A stretch of 64,000 bases of DNA, from assembly GCF_020405225.1 (NCBI RefSeq), contig NZ_CP084472.1, forward strand, positions 1,178,001 to 1,242,000. Direction: 5' to 3'. The notes below the pieces were generated by a model. The model made no database searches and was not told where the DNA came from. It saw nothing but the letters and a program-made list of their open reading frames with translations. Positions 24,700 through 34,152 of this stretch are shown piece after piece. A program made the translations under genes and the position numbers. This stretch comes from Natrinema sp. DC36. Lineage in GTDB: Archaea > Halobacteriota > Halobacteria > Halobacteriales > Natrialbaceae. Each line of letters opens with the position of its first letter. The stretch's first letter is position 1.

Positions 24700-26472
24700 A
24701 TGATCCCCGGCGCAGAGATCGGTTATGTACAGCCGATCTACGCGATCGTGACGCTCAACAGCGTGATACTCGCCGGGGTGTTGTGGCGCTATCGCGGCCA
24801 CACGGGGGTGACCCCGCTACTTGGGAACGTCCTCTGTGCGGGGATGTGGGCTGGGTCGTTGCTCGCACTGACGGTCATCGACAGCGGTCCGCTTGCCCTC
24901 GCGTTTCTGGGATTGCTGTTTCTCGGCGTCGGGTTCTCGTCGATGACGCTGCTGGTCTTCACGCTCGAGTACACTGGCCGAGAACGGTTCGTCCGACCGT
25001 CGGTCCTCGCCGCGCTTTCCATCGAGCCGGTCCTCGTCGTTCTCTTCGCGGTCGTCAACCCCGGGAACCTCTTTTTCACGCTGTCGGGGGACGCTGTCGA
25101 ATGGGGGATCGCGTTTTGGATCCACGTTGTCTACGCCTACGCGATCCTGGCCATCACTACGGCACTGATCTTCGACCTGCTCTACCGCTCGCGATCGCTC
25201 TACCGCGGGCAGAGCGCCGCACTGCTCGTCGGGACGATCGCCGCCTGGATCGCCAACGTCGTCTATATCGCCGGTCCGATCGAGTTCGATACGTCGCCGA
25301 TCGGCTTCCTCGTGGCTGGAATTTTGTACGGTGTCGCGATCGTTCGCTACCGGCTGACCGACATCGTCCCGATCGCGCGCGACCGCGTCCTCGAGACCGT
25401 TTCCGACGGCATTTTCGTCGTTAACGACGAGGATCGACTTATCGACATCAATCCGGAGGGACGCGGGATCCTGCGGATCGTCGGTGTCGACGAGGGGGAG
25501 CAGCTCATCGGACGCCCGTTCCCGTCACTGGTCGACGGGACGGCGTTTCTGGATCAGTACGGAGAGATAACGAGTCGGGACGAGGAGACCACCGTCGAGG
25601 TTTCGACCGCGGCGAATCACTTTCAGGTGATCGCGACCCCGATCGACGACGGTCGCGATCGCCACGTCGGCTGGCTGTTGATCGCCCACGACGTCACCCA
25701 ACGAAAACGTCACGAGGAGCGCCTCGAGCAGCAAAACGAACGACTCAAGCGGTTCGCGGATATCGTCTCACACGACCTGCGAAACCCGCTGAACGTCGCC
25801 GACGGCTACCTCGGTCTCGCTCGCGAGGCCGACGATCCGGCCCCGTATTTCGACGAGATCGAGCGATCACACGACCGAATGGAGACGATCATCGAGGACG
25901 TGCTCGCGCTGGCCCGCAACGGAGCGGACGTCACCGATCCGAAACCGGTCTCACTCGCCGATCTCGCCGAGCAAGCCTGGGAGAGCGTCGACACCGGCGA
26001 TGCCTCCCTCTCCGTGACGTCCGATACGACGATTCTCGCCGATGCGAAGCGGGTGACACGCCTGCTCGAGAATCTGTTTCGGAACAGCGTCGAGCACGGG
26101 ACACCGGACGGAACGGACGACGGCGCGGACCCGATCGGTTCGTCGCTCGAGGTCGAGGTGGCCCCCATCGCCGCGGACGATGGCGGAGGATCGATGGGGT
26201 TCTCCGTTGCCGACGACGGTCGGGGACTGCCCGATGGGGGCGAAGACGTCTTCGAGGACGGCTACACGACCGATGCGGAGGGAACCGGATTCGGCCTGAG
26301 CATCGTTCGGGGAATCGCGGCCGCTCACGGCTGGACCGTCACTGCCGGTGAGAGCGAGCGCGGTGGTGCCAGGTTCGAGTTCACCGGTGTCGATTCCGAC
26401 GGTGCCAGCGAGTCCGGCGCGGACGATTCGCTCGGGACACCCGGGTCTCCCGCGCGAGCGTCCGACGGATAG
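24700..26472 (+). CDS. Membrane histidine kinase 2
   Basis: 590 aa, a close paralog of its neighbour: seven-helix sensor (about 8-215), PAS-like domain (VSDGIFVVNDEDRLIDINPEGRGIL), HisKA with His358 in VSHDLRNPLNVADGYLGL, and HATPase (ENLFRNSVEHG, DDGRGLPDGGE, GTGFGLSIV). It has no repeat insertion after the N box. ATG 24700 is placed by a TATA-like TTTATG (24671-24676) in a leader that aligns with that of kinase 1, so the two share promoter sequence as well as coding sequence. The C-terminus is Ser/Asp-rich. Signal and partner regulator are unknown. Confidence 0.9.
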   Translation: MIPGAEIGYVQPIYAIVTLNSVILAGVLWRYRGHTGVTPLLGNVLCAGMWAGSLLALTVIDSGPLALAFLGLLFLGVGFSSMTLLVFTLEYTGRERFVRPSVLAALSIEPVLVVLFAVVNPGNLFFTLSGDAVEWGIAFWIHVVYAYAILAITTALIFDLLYRSRSLYRGQSAALLVGTIAAWIANVVYIAGPIEFDTSPIGFLVAGILYGVAIVRYRLTDIVPIARDRVLETVSDGIFVVNDEDRLIDINPEGRGILRIVGVDEGEQLIGRPFPSLVDGTAFLDQYGEITSRDEETTVEVSTAANHFQVIATPIDDGRDRHVGWLLIAHDVTQRKRHEERLEQQNERLKRFADIVSHDLRNPLNVADGYLGLAREADDPAPYFDEIERSHDRMETIIEDVLALARNGADVTDPKPVSLADLAEQAWESVDTGDASLSVTSDTTILADAKRVTRLLENLFRNSVEHGTPDGTDDGADPIGSSLEVEVAPIAADDGGGSMGFSVADDGRGLPDGGEDVFEDGYTTDAEGTGFGLSIVRGIAAAHGWTVTAGESERGGARFEFTGVDSDGASESGADDSLGTPGSPARASDG

Positions 26473-26597
26473 CTGTCGGATACGACGCCGTCCTGAACCG
26501 AGGCCGTCCTGAACCGACGCTGTCGGGCAGTCGACCGGTCGTTCGAGCGACATCATCGGCCGGTGCCTATTACTTGATTCGGACTTCGTATCAGGCG

Positions 26598-28361
26598 ATG
26601 GCGGATCTCCTGTCGATCACTCAGATGATCTACGTGCTCGCCACGCTCACGGCCGTCGTGGCGAGCGCCTTCCTCTGGCAGTATCGGAACCGAACCGGCG
26701 CGCTGACGCTCCTGTCGCTGCTGGGCGGGCTTGCGATCTGGAACGGGTCGGTTTCGATCGTTCTCTTCACCGAAAGCGTCACAGTCGCTTCGCTCTCGCT
26801 CCGAACGGTGTCGGTCGGTATCGCGCTCGTCTCGCTAATGAAACTCGTGTTCGTCCTCGAGTACACCGGGCGGGAACGCTTGCTTCGGCCGCGAATCGTC
26901 GGCGCGCTCGCGATTCCGTCGGTGGCTCTCGTGGTCTTCGCGTACACTAACCCAGGCAATCTCCTGTATACGACGCTGGAGCCGGCCACGGCGGGACCGA
27001 TAGCGATCACTTACGAGTTCGGCCCCGCAGTCGTGCTCTACCTCGGGTACGCGTACGCAGTGAACGCCGTCACTACCGCGATGATCCTCGGGTTTCTGTA
27101 TCGATCGCGGGCGGTATATCGCGGCCAGAGTCTCGTCCTGCTCGGTGCGGCGGTGGCACCATGGCTTGCACACGTGACCTACGCACTCGACCTCGTCCCG
27201 ATCGATCCGACGCCGATCGGTGGTATCACGTCGGGCATCCTGTTTACGGTCGCCGTCGTTCGGTACCGACTGTTGGACCTCATGCCCGTCGCCCGAGATC
27301 GAGTGTTCGACAGCGTCACCGACGCTATCTTCGTCATCGACGATACCGATCGCCTCATCGATATCAACCCCGAAGGCCGCCGGCTGCTCGATCGCGTCGG
27401 TGACGATACCGCTTCTCCCATCGGTCGACCGTTTCCATCGGTGTTCGCCGGAACGGACTTCAGTGACCGGTACGAGACCCTCACCGACGGCGGGGAAGGG
27501 ACGGCCGCACGGGCGACGATCGACTCGTCCCATTTCCTGTTGACGGTGACGCCGATCGACGACGACCGAAATCGACACGTCGGCTGGCTGCTGATCGCCC
27601 GCGACATCACCGACCGTACCAACCGCGAATCGAAACTCGAGGAATCGAACGCGCGTCTCGAGCAGTTCGCCAACGTCGTCTCGCACGATCTCCGGAACCC
27701 GCTAACCGTCGCCAGGGGCTATCTCGAACTCGCGTCCGAAACGGACGACAACGATGGGTATTTCGACGAAATCGAACGCTCTCACGAGCGGATGGAAACG
27801 ATTATCGAGGACGTCCTCACGCTCGCCCGTGAGGGGGCGGCCGTCACCGACCCGGAGCCCGTTGCGCTCAACACGATCGCCGAAACGGCCTGGGACGGCG
27901 TCGATACCGGATCGGCATCGCTCGCCATCGACGCGGACGTCTCGATCTTCGCGGACCGGACGCGGTTGACGCGGTTGCTCGAGAACCTGTTTCGCAATTC
28001 GATCGACCACGGGACGGAGAGCGCGGACGGTCCCGGCCTCGAGATTCGAGTGGGAACGATCGACGACTCCGCGGACGGCTCTTTCGACGGGTTTTACGTC
28101 GAGGATGACGGCATCGGTATTCCGGCCTGCCGACGGGAGAGAGTCTTCGAAGGCGGGTACACGACGGACGAGGAGGGGACGGGGTTCGGGCTTTCGATCG
28201 TCGACCGAATTTCGACGGCCCACGGCTGGACGAGCGGTAGTACCGAAAGCGAGACCGGCGGTGCCAGATTCGAATTCCGTGGGGTCGATTCGGTCCCCGA
28301 TTCGAGCCCGGGGGATTCCGCTTCCGTGGCCGATATCGAGGCCGAATCTCGACGGGACTGA
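26598..28361 (+). CDS. Membrane histidine kinase 3
   Basis: 587 aa, a more distant paralog in the same tandem set. Seven-helix sensor (about 10-225), PAS-like domain (VTDAIFVIDDTDRLIDINPEGRRLL), HisKA with His363 in VSHDLRNPLTVARGYLEL, HATPase (ENLFRNSIDHGTE, DDGIGIPACRRERVFEGGYTT, GTGFGLSIV). ATG 26598 (MADLLSITQM) follows CTATTAC at 26567-26573 by about 27 bases; the TTG-started extension is not needed. All three kinases have complete catalytic boxes, so redundancy or divergence of input signals is more likely than decay. Confidence 0.9.
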   Translation: MADLLSITQMIYVLATLTAVVASAFLWQYRNRTGALTLLSLLGGLAIWNGSVSIVLFTESVTVASLSLRTVSVGIALVSLMKLVFVLEYTGRERLLRPRIVGALAIPSVALVVFAYTNPGNLLYTTLEPATAGPIAITYEFGPAVVLYLGYAYAVNAVTTAMILGFLYRSRAVYRGQSLVLLGAAVAPWLAHVTYALDLVPIDPTPIGGITSGILFTVAVVRYRLLDLMPVARDRVFDSVTDAIFVIDDTDRLIDINPEGRRLLDRVGDDTASPIGRPFPSVFAGTDFSDRYETLTDGGEGTAARATIDSSHFLLTVTPIDDDRNRHVGWLLIARDITDRTNRESKLEESNARLEQFANVVSHDLRNPLTVARGYLELASETDDNDGYFDEIERSHERMETIIEDVLTLAREGAAVTDPEPVALNTIAETAWDGVDTGSASLAIDADVSIFADRTRLTRLLENLFRNSIDHGTESADGPGLEIRVGTIDDSADGSFDGFYVEDDGIGIPACRRERVFEGGYTTDEEGTGFGLSIVDRISTAHGWTSGSTESETGGARFEFRGVDSVPDSSPGDSASVADIEAESRRD

Positions 28362-28473
28362 TCGGGTCCCGACGCTGCTCGAGGAAGATCGGGGGGTCCC
28401 TGCGAGCGACTGGCGACACGGGCGACTGAGGGCGATTCCGCGTCACCAGAAGACTGAGAACGGGTACGAGTCA

Positions 28474-29343
28474 TCAGATCAGCCACTCGAGCGCGCACAC
28501 GACGGCGGCCAGAAAGACGTGTTCGCCGTCGACGACGAGCCCGTAGTAGAGCGGGCCGCGGTCGGGGGTCGCGAAGGGCACGTACGCGCAGACGTAGGCG
28601 TTCATCGCGAGGACGACGAGGAACTCGCGCGGTATCGTGCCCGTCGCCGCGAGGGCGACGACCGCGGCGGCGACGGCGACCGTCGCCACCAGTGACCCCG
28701 CTCGCGTCGCTCGCGGGCCGAACAGGTTCGGAACCGTCGGGATGTCTTCCTCGCGGTCGCCCTCGATATCCTTCACGTCGAAGATCACCGCGGCGATGGT
28801 GATCATGACCGTCACGTACGCGAACAGGAACAGGATCTCGAGCGAGCCGAGCTGATCGTAGTAGTAGCCGACGCCGAGCGGGATCGCGCCCCACGCGAGG
28901 CCGACGACGAGGTTCTTCACGAGGAAGGTCCGTTTGACGCCGCCGAGGGAGTAGATCAGTGCGACCGCGAGCGGGAGGAACAGATACGCGGCCCCCGAGA
29001 GACCGAGCGCGACGGCGATCCCGATCGCGGCGACGTAGAGGGCGATTCCCGCCGTCAGCCAGAGGCGGCCGTACCGCTTCGTAAACGCCGCGCGTTGTGG
29101 GACGTTCTGCTCGTCTTCCTCGAGATCGGTGAACCGATTGACGGTGTAGACGAACATCGTCGCCGCGAAGACGATGAACAGCGGCAGGGGCTCGAGGGGG
29201 AGGTCAGCGAGGAGTAGCGTCGTGACGGCCACGCTGACCGTCGCCAGCGAGATAAAGAGGTTGCTGTGAACCAGAAACCGCAGTACGGCCGTTATCGACG
29301 ACAGCCACCCCGACTGTCGACGAGTTGCGGTAGGGTTGGTCAC
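28474..29343 (-). CDS. UbiA-family prenyltransferase
   Basis: 289 aa from a GTG at 29343. It has eight or nine transmembrane helices with the two aspartate-rich motifs of the family: NRFTDLEEDEQN (69-80) and FDVKDIEGDREED (188-200), which bind the prenyl diphosphate through magnesium. Haloarchaeal members transfer prenyl groups in menaquinone, heme O, carotenoid (C50) or archaeal lipid synthesis; sequence alone does not choose between them. No other carotenoid or quinone gene is adjacent. The upstream ATG frame adds non-conserved residues. Confidence 0.85.
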   Translation of the reverse strand: MTNPTATRRQSGWLSSITAVLRFLVHSNLFISLATVSVAVTTLLLADLPLEPLPLFIVFAATMFVYTVNRFTDLEEDEQNVPQRAAFTKRYGRLWLTAGIALYVAAIGIAVALGLSGAAYLFLPLAVALIYSLGGVKRTFLVKNLVVGLAWGAIPLGVGYYYDQLGSLEILFLFAYVTVMITIAAVIFDVKDIEGDREEDIPTVPNLFGPRATRAGSLVATVAVAAAVVALAATGTIPREFLVVLAMNAYVCAYVPFATPDRGPLYYGLVVDGEHVFLAAVVCALEWLI

Positions 29344-29758
29344 AGGGCGGCCTCTACGCGTCGGTAGGGAGAGGCGAGCATTGAATGCTCTGCTGGAGGT
29401 CGGCGCTCGAGTCGATGTCGACCTGCTCGGTTCCCAGCGCTCGCGGCCAGCGTATGGCATCCTATACCGTGTGGAGTGTTTACAGCCTACACGTCAGAGT
29501 CCAAGGCGTTCCGCAGTCTCTCTCGAACGGACGGTGATGAGGTATTGAAGATCGACCACTCGTGACGCCGTTGCGGGCTCGAGTTCGGACGTGTGATTGT
29601 CTCTCTCCCCGCTTCAATTGAAAATCTACACAAACGAGGGAAACGAGAACACGCTATGGGAGTAACATCGGTCGTGTCGTTGATACACGTCGATGGATAC
29701 CGGTGGCGAGTGGAAACTGGCAGGATTTAAGCAAGGTCGGAACGCCCGTTCGAATGGT
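29344..29758. other. Intergenic region upstream of sucC
   Basis: About 415 bases. The + strand carries the sucC promoter: TTTAAG at 29726-29731 lies about 30 bases before the ATG at 29759. The frame at 29336-29548 has no recognisable domain and I do not support it. Confidence 0.45.
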
Positions 29759-30910
29759 ATGAAATTACACGAGTACCAGGCGAAGCAGGTCTTCGCCGAT
29801 GCCGGGATACCGACGCCGGACTCGCAGCTCGCGTCCGACGTCGACGGCGTCGTCGCCGCGGCCGAGGAGATCGGCTATCCAGTCGCGGTCAAGGCGCAGG
29901 TACAGGTCGGCGGTCGGGGGAAAGCCGGCGGGATCAAACTCGTCGATGACGCGGACGAGGCCCGCGAGGCGGCCGAGTCCATCCTCGGAATGGATCTGAA
30001 GGGGTATCACGTGGATCGCGTCCTCGTCGAGGAAGCGGTCGACTTTACGAACGAACTCTACGTGGGGATCACGATGGACCGCGGCGAGGGCAAACCCGTC
30101 GCGATGGTCTCGACCAAGGGCGGGGTCAACATCGAGGAGGTCGCCGAGGAGGATCCCGAGGCGATCGCCCGGGAGCACATCGATCCCTCCTTCGGGATGC
30201 ACCCCTATCAGGCCCGCAAGGCCGTCTACGACGCCGGCGTCGATCAGTCCGTCGCGCGCGACGTCTCGAGCGTTCTCACGACCCTCTATCAGCTCTGGGA
30301 CGACAAGGACGGCGCTGACGCCGAGATCAACCCGCTGATGGTCACCAGCGACGACGAGGTCATCGCGGCCGACGCCGTGATGAACATCGACGAGGACGCG
30401 CTGTTCCGTCAGCCCGAACTCGCCGAGATGGAGGAGGCGGCCGCCGGCGGCGACGAACTCGAGCAGAAGGCCGACGAGTACGGCTTCGACTACGTCCGCC
30501 TCGACGGCAACGTCGGCATCATCGGCAACGGTGCCGGACTCGTGATGACGACGCTGGATCTGGTCGACCACTACGGCGGCGAGCCCGCGAACTTCCTGGA
30601 CGTCGGCGGCGGCGCGAAGGCCGCCCGCATTGCGAACGCGCTCGACATGGTGTTCTCCGACGACAACGTCGATTCGGTCGTCTTCAACATCTTCGGCGGG
30701 ATCACGCGCGGCGACGAGGTCGCCCGCGGAATCAACGAGGCGCTCGAGCAGTTCGACGAGATTCCCAAGCCGGTCGTCGTTCGACTGGCCGGGACGAACT
30801 GGGAGGAAGGCATGGAGATTCTGAACGAGGACCTCGTGACGGTCGAACAGACCCTCGAGTCCGCGGTCCAGCGTGCTGTCGAGTACGCTGGGGAGGTGAA
30901 CGACCAATGA
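29759..30910 (+). CDS. sucC: Succinyl-CoA synthetase (ADP-forming) beta subunit
   Basis: 383 aa. It forms the heterotetramer with SucD that makes ATP from succinyl-CoA in the TCA cycle. The N-terminus [23 protein letters not shown] is canonical, with the ATP-grasp segment [30 protein letters not shown], and the C-terminal LDVGGGAKA and [20 protein letters not shown] 29759 is the family's usual start, with a TATA-like box about 30 bases before it. Its stop overlaps the sucD start. Confidence 0.97.
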   Translation: MKLHEYQAKQVFADAGIPTPDSQLASDVDGVVAAAEEIGYPVAVKAQVQVGGRGKAGGIKLVDDADEAREAAESILGMDLKGYHVDRVLVEEAVDFTNELYVGITMDRGEGKPVAMVSTKGGVNIEEVAEEDPEAIAREHIDPSFGMHPYQARKAVYDAGVDQSVARDVSSVLTTLYQLWDDKDGADAEINPLMVTSDDEVIAADAVMNIDEDALFRQPELAEMEEAAAGGDELEQKADEYGFDYVRLDGNVGIIGNGAGLVMTTLDLVDHYGGEPANFLDVGGGAKAARIANALDMVFSDDNVDSVVFNIFGGITRGDEVARGINEALEQFDEIPKPVVVRLAGTNWEEGMEILNEDLVTVEQTLESAVQRAVEYAGEVNDQ

Positions 30911-31779
30911 GTGTACTAGTCGACGACGACACGCGCGTCGTGGTACAGGGCATCACCGGCGGGGAAGGCAAGTTCCACGCCGAACAGATGATGGAGTACG
31001 GCACCAACGTCGTCGCCGGCGCGGTCCCCGGCAAGGGCGGCCAGGAGGCCGCAGGCGTGCCGGTCTACGACACGGTCCACGAAGCGGTCGACGAGGAGAA
31101 CGCGGACACGTCCGTCATCTTCGTCCCGCCGGCGTTCGCCGGCGACGCCGTCTTCGAATCGCTCGATTCGGGTCTCGACCTCGCGGTCGCGATCACGGAG
31201 GGCATCCCGACCCAGGACATGGCGCGAGTCAACAAGCGCCTCTCCGAGACCGACACGCGACTCATCGGCCCGAACTGTCCCGGCCTCATTACGCCCGGCG
31301 AGGCCAAACTCGGCATTCTCCCCGGGAACATCTTCTCCGAGGGGAACGTCGGGCTGGTCTCCCGTTCCGGGACGCTGACCTATCAGGTCGTCGACAGCCT
31401 GACTAACCGCGGCATCGGCCAGACGACGGCCATCGGTATCGGCGGCGACCCGATCATCGGCACCGACTTCGTCGACGCCCTCGAGCTGTTCGAGGACGAC
31501 CCCGAGACCGACGCCATCGTCATGTGCGGCGAGATCGGCGGCGAGGACGAGGAGGAAGCTGCCGCGTTCATCGACGACTACGTCGACACGCCGGTCGCCG
31601 GCTTCATCGCCGGCCGCACCGCGCCGCCGGGCAAGCGGATGGGCCACGCCGGCGCGATCGTCTCCGGCTCCGGAACGGGGACCGCGGAAAGCAAGATCTC
31701 GGCGCTCAACGACGCCGGCGTTCCCGTCGGCGATACGCCCGAGGAAGTCGCCGACCACATCGAAGGCTTCCTCGACTAA
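30907..31779 (+). CDS. sucD: Succinyl-CoA synthetase alpha subunit
   Basis: 290 aa. The CoA-binding Rossmann start ([30 protein letters not shown]), [18 protein letters not shown], the segment [11 protein letters not shown], and the phosphohistidine region [19 protein letters not shown] identify it. It overlaps sucC by ATGA and is translated with it. A T-rich tract (about 31836-31853) follows at the end and may terminate the transcript. Confidence 0.97.
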   Translation: MSVLVDDDTRVVVQGITGGEGKFHAEQMMEYGTNVVAGAVPGKGGQEAAGVPVYDTVHEAVDEENADTSVIFVPPAFAGDAVFESLDSGLDLAVAITEGIPTQDMARVNKRLSETDTRLIGPNCPGLITPGEAKLGILPGNIFSEGNVGLVSRSGTLTYQVVDSLTNRGIGQTTAIGIGGDPIIGTDFVDALELFEDDPETDAIVMCGEIGGEDEEEAAAFIDDYVDTPVAGFIAGRTAPPGKRMGHAGAIVSGSGTGTAESKISALNDAGVPVGDTPEEVADHIEGFLD

Positions 31780-31835
31780 CGTCGCGGTCTCGCTCTCGAG
31801 ACGGCCCGTGACCGACGCAGCGGGCTATCTCTCCG

Positions 31836-31853
31836 TCTTTTCTTTCTCTCGTT
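31836..31853 (+). terminator. T-rich tract after sucCD
   Basis: A pyrimidine-rich stretch (CGTCTTTTCTTTCTCTCG) about 60 bases after the sucD stop. Archaeal RNA polymerase often terminates at T-tracts; no hairpin is needed. Confidence 0.35.
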
Positions 31854-31974
31854 TCGACGATTCGAGCGATCTCGCTTCTCGAGTCACAACTCCTATCGCC
31901 GTTCCGGCTCGGTACGGTCGCCCCGTCGCTCTCCCGCAGCACGATCATGGGTGCGTCACCCGTCAGTATCTCGT

Positions 31975-32127
31975 ATGCCAGTCTGGCTCGAGTGCGACGA
32001 CTGCGGGGACGAGCACACGATTCCGGAGCGGGCCGACGATCCCGGCGACGGGACGCGCTGTCCTGAGTGCGGCGAGCGCCCGTACACGGTTCGGCGGGCA
32101 GACATCGCGTGGCATCCCGACCTGTAA
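31975..32127 (+). CDS. Zinc-ribbon microprotein (50 aa)
   Basis: 50 aa: MPVWLECDDCGDEHTIPE, then a short loop, then TRCPECGERPYTVRRADIAWHPDL. It has two CxxC knuckles 22 residues apart, a clean zinc ribbon. It has its own start and stop and no overlap with neighbours. Function unknown; it is one of four intact small ribbon proteins in the window. Confidence 0.65.
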   Translation: MPVWLECDDCGDEHTIPERADDPGDGTRCPECGERPYTVRRADIAWHPDL

Positions 32128-32209
32128 CGCCCTGCGTACGAAACAGTCGAGAGCGTAGAACGAACGCGTACCGATTATCCGGGAGTTGCCGCGACCGATT
32201 TCACGGCGG

Positions 32210-33037
32210 TTAAAAGAGTCCGCCCAGCGTCGCACGAACTTTGGAGAGGGGACCGGAGGGTTCATCGTCCGCGTCCACACGGCCCGACTCCTCCTCGGCG
32301 TCGTCTCCGTCGGCGGCGGGTTCTGGCGCAGTTTCGTCGGCCTCGTCGATTTCGTCCGTGTCGTCGCTCGAGTCCGCTATCGTCTCGGAACCGTCGTCGG
32401 AGATGATCTCGGGCGTCGACGACGTGGCGGGCTCGGGTTTGGCCTCGATATCGTTCGGGGTGGGAGATTCGTCGACGTCGCCGTCAGTATCGTCCGTGAT
32501 CGACTCGTCCGCGTCGGGTTGCTCGACGTCGGCCGTATCGTCGGTTGCGTCGTCGGATTCCCCGGCAGGTGTCGCGTCTGCGCTCTCCTCGAGTCGACCT
32601 TCGTCACCCGTCTCGACGCCGTCCGTCCCCGCGTCGTCTGCGGGATCGATCCAGAGGAACTCCCCGTCGGTCTCCTTCGACCGGCCGGTGAGCAGGAGAT
32701 CCGCGAGCTCGTCGTCGTCGGCCAGCAGGTCCGCATCGACCGTCGCGTCGGGCTCGGGGTCCGGCTCGTCCGCGCTCGCGATGATGTCGTCCGGGCTCTC
32801 GTCCGCGAGAATGTCGTCGGCACCGCTCTCGTCGCCGGCGTCCGTCCGAAGCTGGTCGAAGACGTCGGCGGCCGTCTGATCTTCGACGGCGTCGGACCCG
32901 TCCCCGTCTTCGGTTTCGGCCCACTGGTCGCCCCCCGAATCAGCGTCCGACTCGATCTCCCCGAAGAGATCGTCGACGCTCGAGCCCACGTCGAACCCGT
33001 CGTCGGCCGACTGCGTGTCTGTCGTACTATCTGTCAT
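32210..33037 (-). CDS. Highly acidic, probably disordered protein
   Basis: 275 aa, dominated by Asp, Glu, Ser and Thr. Only short stretches look ordered: GFDVGSSVDDLFGEI near the start, DELADLLLTGRSKETDGEFLWIDP around 112-135, and SGPLSKVRATLGGLF at the end. The last may be an amphipathic helix that docks to a partner or membrane. I do not recognise a family beyond conserved haloarchaeal acidic proteins. It is followed downstream by RNA-poor spacer and faces the RuBisCO remnant upstream. Confidence 0.6.
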   Translation of the reverse strand: MTDSTTDTQSADDGFDVGSSVDDLFGEIESDADSGGDQWAETEDGDGSDAVEDQTAADVFDQLRTDAGDESGADDILADESPDDIIASADEPDPEPDATVDADLLADDDELADLLLTGRSKETDGEFLWIDPADDAGTDGVETGDEGRLEESADATPAGESDDATDDTADVEQPDADESITDDTDGDVDESPTPNDIEAKPEPATSSTPEIISDDGSETIADSSDDTDEIDEADETAPEPAADGDDAEEESGRVDADDEPSGPLSKVRATLGGLF

Positions 33038-33200
33038 GAAATTCTTCTCTGCTAGTCGATTATCACGCGCCTTTAACTTTTGGAATTTTTTCAGTCACGT
33101 GAGATGAGATCGATGACGTATTAGTGTGCTGGCCATCAGCGGGGATCGACGGTCGTGGAGGTTGACAATCGACCAGTGGAACGTCATCGTAGTTGTTGAT

Positions 33201-33491
33201 TCGGAAAACTGTCGCTCGACCGCGTCGACCTCGTCGCGGAACACGGCGGCGGGTTCGTCATGGTCGACGTGATCACCTACGGCTGGGCTGCTGTCCAGTC
33301 GGTACAGGAGCGATGCGACGATCACGGGCTGACGATCCACGCCCAATCCCGATGACGCCCGCGCGGGCGAGAAAGCGTCCCGCCAGTCCGTCGAGGCGTC
33401 GATGGCGGGCGACAGTCTCGAGGCCGACGCCGACGACCACGCGGAATTGGCGACGGCGCTCGAGAAGTGGGGTGCTGAGACGCCGCGGTGA
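33201..33491 (+). pseudogene. Decayed form III RuBisCO large subunit gene
   Basis: Three fragments are seen. 33201-33240 reads FGKLSLDRVDLVA. After a one-base loss, 33242-33352 reads HGGGFVMVDVITYGWAAVQS and then VQERCDDHGLTIHA, which fits the RuBisCO segment before the HAHRAMHA loop. Then, in a third frame, 33351-33491 reads DDARAGEKASRQSVEA...DDHAELATALEKWGAETPR and stops, fitting the RuBisCO C-terminus. The section between, including the rest of the active site, is missing. No start codon or N-terminal half is seen, so the gene is dead. Form III RuBisCO works in the archaeal AMP (nucleotide salvage) pathway. Confidence 0.78.
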
Positions 33492-33551
33492 CGTCGGTTT
33501 CATCGCCGGTCACCCGTTCCCCGACCGATTACTTCTTATAATCTCGAAAAA

Positions 33552-33567
33552 CTAGACATTCGTCTAG
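33552..33567. promoter_or_regulatory. Inverted repeat upstream of a membrane protein gene
   Basis: CTAGAC-ATTC-GTCTAG is a perfect 6-bp inverted repeat, 15 bases before the TATA-like TTTATAAA (33582-33589) of the gene starting at 33610. It sits in the position where haloarchaeal activators or repressors bind near the BRE. The regulator is unknown. Confidence 0.5.
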
Positions 33568-33609
33568 AAGTAAGATAGATATTTATAAATGTGATTGAGA
33601 TATCCGTCA

Positions 33610-34107
33610 ATGACATATAGACAATCACGCCGAAGTGATCGTCCGTCGCCGGTGACCGTCCTCACCACGGTGGCGGCCGCCCTGATCGCCGGGGCTGCCC
33701 TCGGCGGCGCGTTACACGCGACCGGAAACCTCCGAACGGTGGCCGGCGTGTACGGGCTCGAGGGCGTCGTCAACGAGTGGACGCTCGTCTTCTGTCACAG
33801 CCTCGTCGCGGGTGGGCCGTTCGTCGCGATCATCACGCGGCTTTCGAGGGGTCGACGCGTCCCGAGCCCCCTCGCGGAGAGCTACCGAAGCCCGTTTCTC
33901 TGTGCCTGCGTGGGACTCTCGTACGGTGTCGTACTATGGGCCGCCATCGTCGCCTATACGGCCCCGTTCGTGCTCGGTTTCATCACCGGGGACACCTATC
34001 CCGTTCCCTTCCACCACTGGGGGAGTTTCTACGCCTTGTTGCTGTTCGGGGCCGTCTTCGGGGCGTGGTACCCGCTGCTCCGGTCGTTCTTCGACGAGCG
34101 ACGCTGA
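33610..34107 (+). CDS. Membrane protein, four helices, unknown role
   Basis: 165 aa. Predicted helices: VTVLTTVAAALIAGAALGGAL (about 15-35), WTLVFCHSLVAGGPFVAIIT (about 57-76), FLCACVGLSYGVVLWAAIVAYTAPFVLGFI (about 96-125) and WGSFYALLLFGAVFGAWYPLL (about 137-157). Several histidines lie near helix ends (TYPVPFHHWGSF). ATG 33610 is chosen over a TTG five codons earlier: TTTATAAA is 21-28 bases before it, giving a leaderless start. The inverted repeat just upstream suggests specific regulation. Conserved haloarchaeal membrane protein; function unknown. Confidence 0.7.
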   Translation: MTYRQSRRSDRPSPVTVLTTVAAALIAGAALGGALHATGNLRTVAGVYGLEGVVNEWTLVFCHSLVAGGPFVAIITRLSRGRRVPSPLAESYRSPFLCACVGLSYGVVLWAAIVAYTAPFVLGFITGDTYPVPFHHWGSFYALLLFGAVFGAWYPLLRSFFDERR

Positions 34108-34152
34108 GCGTACTCTACGAATGAATACGATCTCCTCGGGTCGGAGTCCGCG

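Noticed and set aside
29336-29548. 70-codon + frame before sucC
   Set aside because: Starts inside the UbiA gene on the other strand and has no recognisable features.
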